A stretch of 64,000 bases of DNA from NCBI RefSeq assembly GCF_949628265.1, contig NC_088787.1, positions 22,434,501-22,498,500 on the forward strand. The letters run 5' to 3'. Under the pieces are notes generated by a model. It worked only from the letters and a program-made list of their open reading frames with translations. It did not search any database and was not told where the DNA came from. Below, in pieces: positions 51,650-64,000 of this stretch (the stretch's first letter is position 1; each line of letters starts with the position of its first letter). The position numbers and the translations under genes are program-made. This stretch comes from Cloeon dipterum. Lineage: Eukaryota > Arthropoda > Insecta > Ephemeroptera > Baetidae.

Positions 51650-53183
51650 CCTCCCAAACTTGGATGCTAGAACGAAAATCGCGGCGTCAAAAATTTGTAC
51701 GTGACGTTCGGAGCCTACGCATGGGATCGAAAAGCACCCGTGTGGTGAAAAAGGAGCTGCAGAAGTGTGGTTAGCGATGATTGCGCAAATTAAAAGAGAG
51801 GATCCGAACGAGCGAAGGAAGTGGGTGCTTAGAATTGATTTATATGCCCTTGTTAAATGACAGCGTCGCAGAATGGATATTCTACTATGAATCATGTTTT
51901 TAAATAGAAAGAAAACAATTTAGCGAAGAATTTCATTCTCTGACCTCATATCATATTTATTTTTTATTGTCGACGAACCCTTTCTCTTTTTAATGGAAGA
52001 AATAAAAATACATTTACTTGATGCCATAGCCCAGCGCCCAGCACATATTTTTATTTCAATAAACGCGTTTGGAGAGGATTTTAATAACTCCCACTTCACG
52101 ACATTAATAATATTCATCTCAATTCGATAATTTTGAATTTTCTGAAGAGATCAACTCAATATTTTTCAAAGCTCGATAAAAAGTATTTTATGCTTGTACC
52201 TATCTTCAGCCTCTATGTGTTAATTAAAAATATAAGCAAATTTGAATCAACGGATTTAGAATAGGCAGCATAAATCAAAATTTATTTAATCAGTTCCGAT
52301 CTTACCTAAGCAAGTTGATTGCCTAGAGGCCCAGGACTTAGTGTATCAGCTGGATTTTGCTTTCTGAATCGACCGCAGGGTTTGATGGGTCGAAGTCGAC
52401 TAACCATGGTGACGATATAATGGGACCGCGAGGGTCTCAATCGGCATAATATAACGAGGCAATTTCATAGGGTCACAATAATTGGCTGATGACGAGGCCT
52501 CTATGCTTTGCAGCAAAAGGGATCGCAGCTCTTCACACATTCAAGTGGGAATTTTTTATTTTCTTCTGGAATATTCTGCCCAATTCCATCCATCTATATT
52601 TTAATTTATTTTATTATGTGTTTGCTATCTAAGCCATGAGTAGGTTTATCAAATTCTCTCTGGAGCAGAATGAGTTTTTCAGTAAACATCCAAATCAATT
52701 CAAAAATATTTAATCAAGATTAATTTCCACCTTTAAGAATCCTATTATGTATTGTGCATCTAAAATAAACCCAACTTTCTCAATCTCAAAATGGTTTATC
52801 TCTGCTGGATCTGTCGGAAAATTCGTGCCCTCAGTAATAGTGGCCAAGTGCGGACATGCGGGTTGCATACTTCATTTTTCTGCAGGCGACCAGCGCAGAG
52901 ACCACTATTTCAAAATTTGCCGCGTGCCGGCTTTTCCAAAGGCTGTGGCGCTGGTAGTCAATGCACATGTGTCTCTCGAAAACCATTCTATCAAGAAAGC
53001 AACAAGACAAACTTGCCTGCTAGCTAGTGTGCTATTGCCTTTCGCTGCTCGCTGCGTTGTCCCGACGACATTTCTGCAATATTGCTTGCCAAATTCACTG
53101 CTACTGTGCGCTCACCAAGTCGTGCAAGTTGGCGGATTTGAAAGAAACCTTTTCGTGCACCAAGAAACGGGGTAAACGCCGTC
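51650..53183. other. Divergent promoter region between the M1 gene (-) and eIF5B (+)
   Basis: The two genes face away from each other across 1.5 kb. The section 52830-53180 is GC-richer and likely holds the eIF5B promoter and 5' UTR. The pyrimidine run CCTTTTCG at about 53145-53152, some 35 nt before the ATG, could be a TOP-type start as used by many translation-factor genes (inference). The + frame 52747-53175 has no family resemblance. The M1 reading frame stays open upstream of 51649 to 51895, but the signal peptide supports the downstream start. Confidence 0.5.
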
Positions 53184-56100
53184 ATGGTGAAGGCCAAGCG
53201 CGGCAAGAAGGCTGCAAAGGACGGGTTAGTACACAGCTGGAAAGCATGGAGAATTTCCTTCAGCTCTCTTCTACGTTATAAATTTATACGTTAAATTTTG
53301 GTGATCAAAAATTTTGCCAATCCTTAAAGCACAGCAAACCCTGCGTGTAATAAATCCTTTATATTTTTGCAAATTTAAAAACGACTTTAATGCTGCTCTT
53401 TTTGCAAAAATACATAATATTTTGTATTTACATCTTGTTGCTAGAACAGGCGCAATCATTTGTGCTACAGAACATAATAAATTGTTAGCGTAATATTTCA
53501 TGGGATACTCAAATCTTGGTCACGTTTCACGTAATTATAATAAAAACGATTTTTTTGCAGGAGTGACGACAGTGACATTGAGGTCGATGATGTGGCCGAC
53601 GAAGCAGCAAAAACTGCCAAAAGCAAGGCAAAGAAGGTGAAAAACTGACAGGGCTTATTGAAAATTTCTCTGTTATTAAATCTAGCTGATAACCCATGAA
53701 AAAACATGCTGGAATTTAATGCATGTTAATGCTAAGAATAATAATGCTACAGTAAACTGGCTAGGTTTTCTAGAGAATTATTTCTGGTCATGGGGATTTA
53801 TTTAGAAATCTCAGCAAAGGGGAGTTTTTGTTCACCAGATTTCTTGACTCCAGAAGAGTAGAAAATAATCATGAGTTATATAATGAGTTTAACTAAAAAA
53901 CGTAAAAAACTTCATTGCAAGTTCTCTACGTTTTGATGATCCAAACTGGAAGTAATTAATTCCCTTAAGATAAAAACAAACTGATTCACATTTTTAGGTT
54001 GGCTCTGCTGCATTCCTGAAATAGATCATAGATCACCAAGATAAAAAAAGTCATGAGTGCCTCCACTGATCTAATTACGCTTCAATATCACAGTGTCTTA
54101 ATGAGGACAGAAGTAGAAGAATTTTAATATTAACACAGGCTATATTTTCTACACCTCACTGGAAATAAATTCTCATTTTCAAGTTATTAAAGTCAAGACA
54201 GCTTTTTCTTGATCAAATTTTTAGTTATACCATCAAAGTGTATTAGCCATTCCTCTCAGAGGCTCAGCAATTTTTATCAGCTATTTTTTTCTTCAGCTAC
54301 AAAATCATGGCCAGAAAGGGTTGATCATTTAAATTTATATTCATGATGATGTGACAATGAATTAATGCGACTTGCCAAAAATCATAATATATAATATTTG
54401 TGATATGATAAATTAATTTAGTTTAGCTTAATATTTATGACACCATGCCTTTTTGATGATAAATCTCTTTTTGATCAGTGCGAAAACTTTCCTTCGCCCA
54501 GCCTATATGTATTACATGTATTACTCTCTGGACCTGCACTCCTCACAGTTACAGAGGATCACAGAGAGCCATAATGGTACCGTTTGTTATTTAATTAGGG
54601 ATTTTTATACATATATCCCTGTCCTAGGGGTAGGCCCCTGGAAAAGTCCCTAATTTTCCCGCAAGGCTAGCAGTTTTATAACACTAGTCTGATTTCTTCA
54701 GTTTTGGTTGATAAAATGATTCTGCGCATCGCCACATTTTTGTTAAAATGCTTGTCAGCTTCACAAGCAAAATTACATTGTTTTGAATTAATTGGTGTTG
54801 TTAATGTTTAGTTTAACAATTTTAAACATCCAACTTATTCTTTGGCCTTTGGCCCACTTCAACTTCAGAAACCAACTGCCAAGCCAGGCTTTGCACTACT
54901 TGCTACTGAAGACGACGACATGATTGAACCTTCTGACAGCGACAAAGAGGATACTCCCGAGGAAGAAGAGGAGCAGGCAAAGCCGGTGAAGAATAGCAAG
55001 AAGGGTAAGAAGCCGAAAGCTGAGCCTGAGCCGGCAGAGTCTGAAGAAGAGGAGGTTAAACCCAAGGCGGGAAAGAAAGGAAAAAAGAAAAAGAAGAAAG
55101 AGGACAGCGACGAAGAGCTAGAGAAAATGCTGGCCGATCTCAAGATGGAGTACACAGGCGAAGGGTATTGTTTGTTTTATTATTTACTCTCATCCATTTT
55201 TGAACTCTTTTATTAGTCAACCATCGGCAGAAGCAGAAGCTCCAAAAGAAACGAAAAAATCGAAAAAGCCAGAGCCGCCTAAGCAGGAACCTAAAGCCGA
55301 TGGCGAGGTGGATGGAGACGCTGAGGAAGGTGGTGAAGGCCAGAGCACCATTAAATCAGCCGCGCAGAAGAAGCGTGAAAAGAGAGAAAGAGAAAAGGCA
55401 AATAAGAAGGCTCAGAAAACGGTCAGTAAACATACTCTTAAAAACTATCACAGATCACAGTGGACTCATGTTTGTTTTTTATACAAATTTTCCAAACAGC
55501 AACAAAACCATTTGTTATAAATCATTTCTCTTATAGTTCTTTAGACTCCAGATCATGCATGCACTTTTGCAGCAAAATTCAAATGTTTTTTTTTTAAATG
55601 TTATAACGCTTCTCCTTTTAGCTTTAGACGTTGAAAAAATATTTAGTAATAAAGCAAATAATGGCTCTTAATTTGATCGTTTGCGATATTCTTGGGACGT
55701 GAGTTTCTCCAATTAAAGGGGGGGGGGGGGTCACTAATCTAAGATGAGAGAAACTTAAATTGAAACTTAAAGATTGTTTTAATTAAGTTAATATAGCAAG
55801 TTAATCTTGATTAATCATTTTCATATCACGCGTTTTCATCGCTGGTTTTTCACCATTTGTACTAACATCTAATGTTAGAATTTTTCGCCCTAAACTAACA
55901 ATATGAAGTTAGCTTGGAATAATTAATTTGGTACAATCTGAAATCCCCAATAGCACTCATCTAATTTTTCTACCTTCCACAAGCAGGTCATTGAAGAATT
56001 TCTGTTAAATTAATTAAATAGAAAAATCGCTTCCCAAATACTGGTGTGATTAGTGAAAGTGTGTTTTGATTGCATTCTTAAATATCTCTGTTGTAACCCT

Positions 56101-59100
56101 CAAACTTCTGCACTGTGCAAATAATTACAAATGATTATTTCCTTTCAACAGAAACCTGATGAAAAGCCTGACGAGCAGGAGCAGCCCGCAGCGGAAGTCA
56201 CAAAAGAAGAGGCCAAGGACGAGGCAGAGGGTAGGGCCTTCCTTTTCTTTTAATTTCGCATTTCTTATTATTATTATTTTAGGCGATGGAAACAAGAAAA
56301 AGGGCAAGAAGGGCGCTGCCGAGCCAAAAGAGGAGAAGAAACCGACTAAGAAAAACAAAATGATTGAAGCTCTGAAGGAAGCGCAGAGAAAGCAGGAAGA
56401 GGAGGAGAAACTCTTGGAGAAACTTCAGGAGGAGGAAGAGAAAAGACTTCAGGCAGAGGAGGAGGCTCGCCTGGAAGCAGAGAGGAAGGAACAGGAACGA
56501 AAGGATAAGAAGAAGCAAAAAGAGAAGGAGCGCAGAGATAGACTGAAGGCTGAGGGCAAATTACTTACACCGAAGCAGAAGCAAGATAAGGCCAGAGCTG
56601 AGGAAATGTTACGGTCCAGGGGCTTGGTAACGCCAGGTCCAAACGAAAAAAAGACTCCTCGCCCTGGCACTAGGATTAGACCCAACAAGAAGAATCAACA
56701 GCAGCAGCAAGGTAATTGTTTTATTAAATTAATGGTTTATTAAACGCAAAATATGCGTGCAACACTACATTAAATTTTGTCAATTTTTACAAACTTTTGC
56801 TGATTTTCTCAAAGTAAGTTTTCTTGCTGTACACTTTTGAGTGTAAAATTTTTCACAAGTCTCGCTACAAAAGTTACATCTAAAATCGTTATTAGATTCA
56901 TAAAATGAAATGTAGTATTGCTACAGAAAATATAGTGATAGCCATGACAAGCAAATCTTGTAAAAATATGTCTATCAGGAAAATCAAAGCCACGCCTGTT
57001 TTTTTTAATCACAGTTTCAGTCTCGTACAATTCAGCAGAAATTGCTTTATCAAATGAGAAACGTATAATGTATAGCAAATATTTCCATTGTCAACTATTA
57101 CTTATCATTGGTAAAATCCTCGCTGGTCTTTTTCTGGCAAATTTTATTTAAAAGCTGGGCTATTCTTCTTTTTAAATTATCAAGTTAGAATTTAAAGTTT
57201 ATTTATGTTCGGTGTGGTTGTGAATACAGAAGTCCAGATATTTATGTGAGTGATGCACTAAAGACTTTGGTTAAATCAAGGTTACATTTATGAATTAATT
57301 TGAAGAGGCATTTCCTGTAAGGCGTTAGTCCCTAAATAACCTCTGATGATTTAAATATACTTCAATGGCTTTGCTGAAGCTTTTATTATATGAATAAAAT
57401 TTGTAATGCAGAAAATGCTGGAGAAAGTAAAGAGTCATCTCCCTCGGAGCAACAGGCTACAGATGTTGAGCAGAGCAATGCTCCTGCAAAAGAAGAAGAG
57501 GAAGTCAAAGAATCTTGGGATGCTGAGTCAGACCACGAAAACGATAACACAGGTAAATATCAAAACATAGCTTTTTATTAACTTCAGATACATGCGTTTC
57601 TATCTTTTCAAGCTGCTAAACATAAACACACAAAGAAACGAGGTAATTCACATTCACTCTAAGTGTGTTCTTTATGACCCTAATCACCTGTCAATTTTAC
57701 TAAAAATTTTAATTAGAGCAAACCTTCAGTTTGGTTAGTGATTCACTATGTTTTCTCTGTCAATCAAAATTTTTTGTATCATGAAGATCTGGTGTTGTGG
57801 ATTTATTTAATAATTTCTAACACCTAACTATTTGAATTTTGGTTTTGATTTATCTGATTGCATGCTATTATATAATATGCGTTGTTTATTTGATGTTGAT
57901 TTCGTCGCAGCAGGTGAACCACTGCTAACTGATAACGATTTTTTTATTTCTTTAATGATGGAGTATTTTTTCAGTTGAAGAAGCCAAGGTGGTGACAGCG
58001 GTGCCTGAGCCTGAGGTCAAGAAAGAAGCTCCTCCCGCGCCTGCTGAACCAGAGGAGGGCTCCAGTGAAGAAGAGGAAGAAACTGATTCTAATTCTGCAT
58101 CTGAATCTGAATCTGACGAAAAAGGCCACAAGAACGATACTGACAAAAAACAGAAAGCACTTGCTCGCATTGAGGTTTGCATTTTAATTTAAAAGTTGAT
58201 TTCCGTTAATGTTTGAAAATTCAGAAACGAAAAGCTGAAGCTGAAAAGAATCGATCGGTTAGCAATTTGAGGGCAGCAGTTATTTGCGTTTTAGGCCACG
58301 TGGACACAGGTTAGTGCTTTTTATCATTAGCAATTTCAAACAGACTATCATGATATTCATGAAATTAAATTACTTTTAATTCTGGAATACCAGCTTTGTA
58401 TATTTTGGTACATATTATTTGGAACTAAAAATTGAATTCAATTTAAAAATAGTTGGGTCCAGTTTCCAATCACTTACAATCTGACGTTTAAAGCAAGTCT
58501 TCACATTTAGACTAACCATCGGCAACATGTTTTCAGGGAAAACCAAAATTCTGGACAAACTCCGTCGCACAAGTGTTCAAGCAGGCGAAGCTGGAGGCAT
58601 CACACAACAAATCGGTGCAACAAATGTGCCCATTGAAAACATTAAAGAGCAAACCAAAATCGTCCGAGGGGTAGGTGTTAATCTAGCTAAGTGGTTGACT
58701 GAAAACTGATTATTGTGTGCAGATTTCTCAAACGGAATTCAGAATCCCTGGCCTACTGATCATCGACACGCCCGGTCACGCTTCTTTCAGCAATCTCCGC
58801 TCCCGTGGTTCCTCTCTATGTGATATGGCCATTTTGGTTGTTGATATTATGCATGGTTTGGAGGAGCAAACTATTGAGTCCCTCAATTTGCTCAAGGCAA
58901 AGAAGACTCCATTTGTCGTTGCCCTTAACAAAATCGATAGGTATGAAATATATTAAAACATGCTAGACCACTTTCTAATTATATGTTGCATCTATCCAAA
59001 ACTTTGCTGATAAAAGCCAGACATAAGATTACTTTTCCTTGATTTTGGAAGATGAGATATTATTTGTTAAGCATATGTCTAGTACGGTTTAAACCTTAAA

Positions 59101-62100
59101 ATTTGGGGGATATCAACAGTTACAAAAAAGCATCAGCTCAGAATTAAAAAGAAGCAAACAAATCTCTTCCTGTTTCTTTCATTTGGTGAACATTTAATTT
59201 TATTACAGGTTAGCAGAGCCAACTTTGGATTCTTTTCTCCTGTAAAGCTAATACTAATTGCTTGAATGAAAATTTTCTAGGCTGTATGACTGGTCCACCA
59301 TGAGCAGAAAAGACGTTCGAGACATCATCAACAGCCAAGGACCAAACACACAGAATGAGTTCCAGACCAGGACCAAGCAAGTCATCCTCCAGTTTGCTGA
59401 ACAGGTATAGTTTTTTCTTAGTAATTGATACGCTCATTGAGTTGATCTAATTAACAGGGTATGAACGCTGCTTTGTTCTACGAGAATCCTGATCCCAAAA
59501 CTTATGTGTCGCTGGTGCCCACAAGTGCCATCACTGGTGAAGGCATGGGCAATTTGTTGGCCCTGCTTGTTACCAATTGCCAGAGTATGTTAGCCAAAAG
59601 ACTTATGTTTAGTGAAGAGTTGCAGGTAAGATTCGTTCATGTTGGCATTTTTCCCGTTTCAACTAAAATTCTTACTCAATACAGGCAACAGTATTGGAAG
59701 TTAAGGCTATCACTGGTTTGGGAACGACCATCGATTGCATTTTGGTCAACGGCCGCCTCCGAGAAGGGGACACTGTTGTCATGGCAACCTCTGATGGAGG
59801 GTCAATCGTCACACAGATCCGCTCTCTCCTGATGCCGCAACCAATGAAGGAACTTAGAGTTAAGGTGAGCAAGTGACTATCATCATGATTTATAATGTAT
59901 ATCATTTTATAAAAAATACATAATAGTGCACAAATGGGACTAGGGAAATCATATAATAATTCATCGGTCAGCATTTATTTGACTTCTTTTATTTATTAAA
60001 AAAAGATAACAGTATTAATTTAAACGTTCAGTTAAACACAAGGAAGAACTATAAACTCGCAGTTTTGAAATGATGTCTTATAGATCAGCAAATTTGATTT
60101 GAAATTATCGTGTTTCAACTTTGGACTTCACATTAGAACATCTGAATCAGAAACCTCATTCATTATTTTTCCCACAAGCTCAGCAATGATGATTAACGGA
60201 TGCAGGTTAAAGGTTAGAAAAACCGCAAACCTCAACGGAAAAGTAGCAATTAATATTGCTATTAACATTGATACAAAAAACTGTTATTCCTCTCTATAAT
60301 CACTTAAAATGATTCATGTTTTATATTAAACCTTGTTTTCATTACGCAAAAATGTTTTTTCGCCCCTTATTAGGATTGCAACCGTTATTGATCAGATATC
60401 TCGTTTGACAAATTTTTGTAATGATAGGGAACGAAGTCAGTTTTATTCTATTCATATTGTAATCAGACAGATGAATAATTTTGTTTTCCACAGGAACTAA
60501 TAATTTGAAAAATCTAATTTTTCACTCTACATTGTTCTTATTTTTAATTTTGACGTTAAAATCGCATTACAAAAATAAATATAATGGCAAGTCGAAATAA
60601 AAAACAGTGAGAAATGGCACCATTCCTAGCAAACAACTTGGTAAAACCTTACTCTGGATCTAGTGTTGTTGGTATGTGCCTTTATGGCAGTGCAGAAGGT
60701 ACTGCCCTACTTCTTTTTAGTGTATAGGGTCAAAATCGTTATTGAATCATATACCATAATATATCATTATTGCGTTCAGAGGTTAAATCTTAAATTAATT
60801 GATTTTTGTTTCAGAATGATTACATAGAGCACAAAGAAGTGGTTGCTGCTCAGGGAGTGAAGATAGCGGCTAAAGATCTGGAGAAGGTTATCGCAGGTAA
60901 GATCTTGAGTGTTGCAAGTGGTGGTGTAGTTTGCAGCGGGCAACCCATAATTTCAGGACTCAACATCCTGGTGGCCAGGAGCCCCGACGAGGTGGAAATC
61001 TGCAAAGAAGAAGTCGTCAAGGACCTGGCTCGCGAGCTGGGAAGGATCAAGCTGCAAGACCGAGGCGTCCTGGTCCAGGCCTCCACCCTGGGTTCCCTGG
61101 AGGCCCTGCTCGAGTTCTTGAAGGACTCAAAGATCCCGGTGAGTGACCTCATTCCTTCGTCAGCCAGCAGTGCCGGCATGTAGATAAACTCCATTTGATA
61201 GCCAGAAATAATTCATATCAGATTTGGCCGCACAAAGGAAACTTAAACAAAAGCCAGCCGGCACCACTTTCTGCCTGCTGTGTAATGTGCGCGACGCAAT
61301 TAAACCGGCCAGAGCATTCGCCGAAAACAACTATCAATGAGACAAAGAACCCACGGTCGCCGCCGCAATAAAATTCAGTTGGAATGGGGATGAAAAAAAC
61401 CATCCCCAGGGCCGAAAGTCTGGTCGTAAATCACGGTTGTGCAAGTTTATCACGTGAGGTGAATACCGGCCGGCGCCCCCGTGCCTCCTTCCTCCGCCCC
61501 CGATCATTGAGCCCGCGTGGGTGGCTGGGTGTGCTGCGAGCAGGGTGATTATGTCAGTTGTGGGTGGAAAACGTGCGGCGCGTAAGTCGTCTGCGCCAGT
61601 TTCATTCATGAAACGCCCCCGCGAGGCACCGGATGGCGCCTACTCGTCATTATAACGTGGCGGTTATCTGATGCTTTTACGACACACGCAAGAAAAGGGT
61701 CTTTTCTAAATTTGGAGACGCAAATAGCATTAAAACATGTCAATCTCCTTGCTTTTCCCCCTTTTATTTCGTCGACTGGCGGTGTTAAACAGATTAGACC
61801 TTTAGGGAGCGTCGCACCAACAGTTCTGATTCACCGACACGATTACAACGTGACTTGATGTTTTCTGCCTTTATGTAGGGCGGAAAATAAAAGGCTTCAT
61901 TTGACGGGCGTGGGCGATGTGCTTATTACCAAAACAACTTTTGATTGGGGTGGCGGAAAGAGCCACCCCAACCGATTCCACATCTGCCGAAATTTCAAAT
62001 TCAACATGTCACCATCGAATTCCTTTTTAAAAATTCAACTTCATTTGATTTTCACAATTGGAATGAGAAACTATCTTGCATCTACCAGCTCTTCTGTCGA

Positions 62101-63793
62101 CTGTCGTTTGGCCTCTAGTGAAACGTGCCAAGTTGCTTGACCTTTGCAGACGAATAAGTAATAAAATCGAGCCTTTCCCATACATAAATGCAGGGCTCGA
62201 CATGAAAGTTTGATTTGATGTCAACGTATCCAGCCGCATTAATTCAACTTTGTCTCCTGTGCCCCTTTGTTTCCGCCGCGCGCGTCTTTTCATTCATTCC
62301 CGGCATCACGCGATGTGAGGGATGTTGCAAGTATTTATCCCTTTCCAACCAAGCAGTTCGTCAGATTTCCATTACTCACAACGTTTCATTGAGTTTGACC
62401 GTGGCAAGGTCAGGGGAATAATTAATTAATTCAGCTGCGTCGCTGTAATAATTTCAATAACCATGTACGTTGTCAGTGATGCAATTATTTTTGCTCGCTC
62501 GCACAGCGCCTTGTACTTATTGTAACTCAATGATGAAGCCAGATACTATTTTGAATAATGTTTTCCCAGCAGCAGCAGCTGTCATTAAGCTTTGTGCAAT
62601 TTATTGTTTTCAACATCGGCGACGCAGGCGGCGCGCACTGTCGACGCAACATTTAATGCAAATTAATTTATTGTGTTGCGCTGAGAGTGAGAACAATTGT
62701 CATTCGCCGCTCGCAGCCTACGAAAAAATGAGGGAAAAGACGGAAGTTGGTGCTGCCGCTTTCGGAATACTCAATCAGCTGCCCATTCTCACCCGGCGCG
62801 CTTGTGGATCAATAAATAAACCGCCCAATGATGTGTCTGACCAAATTTTAAATCTCGCACTCAGTATGCATGACAGACACCCCAAAGGCAATGATGAAAT
62901 GCTCTTACGACGGTTTGGCCTTCTGTATTTTAAACCTTAGTGAATTATGTCCATTCAAATTCATATGTATTTTCTCCAATTGTAATTCCTTTTTAAATCG
63001 GATGTCACTTAGATTTTTTATGAATCCAAATTGGAATCTTAATTTTAAAAGAAATTTCTCAAGATCTAAATTATTGTATTTTAGGGGGTATTGATGTTAA
63101 TCGACTCATATTAATGAAAGGAAACCGTTTCCTAAAAATCTTCCTTTTAAAATAATATGTTGCAAAATGTAGAATAACATTAAATTTATTTTTATGTTTC
63201 AGTACTCGAGCGTCAAGATCGGCCCAGTGGTGAAGAGAGATGTGATGAAAGCGAGCTCCATGTTGGAACGAGAAAACCAGTTAGTCCATTTATACCCATT
63301 CCCCTTGTGGAACAAACACCCAATTTGCAATTGACTCACTCCTTTCGAATTTGCCCTGGCGCACACGAAAGCACTCTTAAGAAGCAAATCGCCCGTTTTA
63401 TTGCAGATACGGCACCATTCTGGCGTTTGACGTGAAGGTTGAGCGTGATGCTCAAGAGCTGGCTGATCAATTAGGAGTGAAGATCTTCCAAGCTGATATC
63501 ATCTACCATCTATTTGACCAGTTCACAGCCCATCGAGAGCAATTGAAGCAGCAACTCCGCCAACAAAACAAGCACGTCGCCGTTTTCCCCTGCAAACTTC
63601 GCATTTTGCCTCAGGTAAATAATAAAATCATTCGTCAATAGACTCCAATTATTTTTTTTATTTAATTTAAATTAATGAAAATTTTGCTTGATTTCAGTAT
63701 GTTTTCAACTCCAGAGATCCCATTGTGATGGGCGTCATTGTCGAAGATGGAATAGTTTGCGTTGGCACCCCGATTTGCGTCCAATCTAAAGAG
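53184..63793 (+). CDS. eIF5B: Eukaryotic translation initiation factor 5B (3'-partial)
   Basis: This is the ribosome-dependent GTPase that joins the 60S subunit during initiation. Exons: 53184-53224, 53561-53636, 54869-55164, 55217-55421, 56152-56230, 56283-56711, 57412-57552, 57613-57642 (optional), 57975-58174, 58225-58309, 58537-58670, 58723-58940, 59281-59404, 59458-59625, 59685-59864, 60815-60896, 60957-61138, 63203-63279, 63407-63614, 63698-63793. In-window length is about 1017 residues, all in frame. The start [14 protein letters not shown] leads a lysine- and acid-rich disordered region and a charged helix. GTPase motifs: GHVDTGKT (523-530), [14 protein letters not shown] (587-591), NKID (641-644), [21 protein letters not shown] and [17 protein letters not shown] follow in domains II-III. 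The last roughly 110-130 residues lie past the window. Confidence 0.96.
53637..56151 (+). other. eIF5B: Introns of eIF5B N-terminal half
   Basis: The intron 53637-54868 (1.2 kb) and the intron 55422-56151 (0.7 kb) are AT-rich and hold no recognisable coding sequence. The second contains a 13-G run at 55718-55730. Confidence 0.7.
55718..55730 (+). repeat. Poly-G run in eIF5B intron
   Basis: Thirteen consecutive G lie in the intron 55422-56151, the longest of three G runs in the window. Confidence 0.9.
57613..57642 (+). other. eIF5B: Candidate 30-nt microexon of eIF5B
   Basis: A pyrimidine-rich acceptor (TATCTTTTCAAG) ends at 57612 and GTAATT begins at 57643. The 30 nt keep phase with both neighbouring exons (57412-57552 and 57975-58174) and would add [10 protein letters not shown] to the acidic region, forming a basic patch. 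The protein is in frame with or without it, so it may be alternatively spliced. Confidence 0.5.
59865..60814 (+). other. eIF5B: eIF5B intron
   Basis: This 950-nt AT-rich intron shows nothing recognisable. Confidence 0.7.
60897..60956 (+). other. eIF5B: 60-nt in-frame, stop-free intron of eIF5B
   Basis: GTAAGA opens and ATTTCAG closes a 60-nt segment with no in-frame stop. Removing it joins IAG to LNILVA, matching the conserved LAGLPLLVA of other eIF5B proteins. Retaining it would insert 20 residues ([14 protein letters not shown] and onward). The family alignment shows it is an intron, although it can be misread as coding. Confidence 0.85.
61139..63202 (+). other. eIF5B: 2-kb eIF5B intron with GC-rich island
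   Basis: This is the longest eIF5B intron. The section 61400-61660 is markedly GC-rich with several CGG/CCG runs, unlike other introns of this gene. Reading through the donor at 61139 would end the protein after [15 protein letters not shown], 15 codons beyond the exon. Frames further in (for example 62470-62940) show no family resemblance. Confidence 0.6.
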
Positions 63794-64000
63794 GTGAGTA
63801 CTGAATTTTATCTCATTTGTATTTGCGAATGAACGAAATTAGAACAGTAAAGATAATTATGTGCCATCGGTGCAAACTCTGAGAACAAAGTACTTGCTGT
63901 GCTCTGTTGATTTTTGTGCGTTAGGTTATCAGCAGAAGAACAACACTATGAACTTTGACCACCGTTGATAACGCGTTTGCCTCTTTTGATCTGAGCAGCC
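63794..64000 (+). other. eIF5B: Start of an eIF5B intron running off the window
   Basis: A GTGAGT donor follows QSKE at 63793. No continuation of the conserved domain IV sequence appears before the window ends. Confidence 0.8.

Noticed and set aside
52747-53175. 142-codon + strand frame just before eIF5B
   Set aside because: No family resemblance, no splice structure, and it overlaps the probable eIF5B promoter and 5' UTR.

Overview
This is a eukaryotic nuclear window, almost certainly from an insect. Protein-coding exons are short, GC-richer and bounded by GT-AG introns, while introns and spacers are AT-rich. The gene set contains a Spätzle-type cystine-knot ligand and a TRPM channel without the vertebrate kinase tail. 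Several introns are only 57-66 nt long and others exceed 2 kb. The order of insect cannot be fixed from this sequence.

Layout. Bases 1-10435 hold no convincing gene; they are either the 5' intron or upstream region of TRPM and contain a 5S rRNA-like inverted-repeat element (6213-6582) and a 280-bp (GA)n/(CT)n tract (8023-8303). From 10436 to 31592 on + lie 22 exons of a TRPM cation channel whose N-terminal exons are outside the window. From 34333 to 41743 on + is a complete 8-exon Spätzle-family gene. Three genes then lie head-to-tail on the minus strand: ARMC6 (42077-44470), an ELMO-domain Arl GAP (45732-46860) and an aminopeptidase N-like M1 protein (47823-51649). From 53184 to the window edge on + is eIF5B, missing only its C-terminal end.

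The exon chains were built by hand from splice sites, frame continuity and family alignment from memory. All five complete or near-complete genes keep frame across every junction, which is good internal support. The genes do not form a pathway: the window is an ordinary insect gene neighbourhood of an ion channel, a Toll/neurotrophin-type ligand, an armadillo-repeat protein, a small-GTPase regulator, a secreted peptidase homologue and a translation factor.

The most notable points are these. The M1 protein has lost all three zinc ligands and the catalytic tyrosine, so it is a predicted pseudoenzyme. The Spätzle gene has two in-frame ways to start a signal peptide and a long insert inside its cystine knot. 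eIF5B has a 60-nt stop-free intron and a 30-nt candidate microexon. TRPM shows a candidate 60-nt cassette exon and a 27-nt alternative acceptor. There are also several uncharacterised repeat or foldback elements. No bacterial-type system, CRISPR array, tRNA gene or complete rRNA gene was seen.
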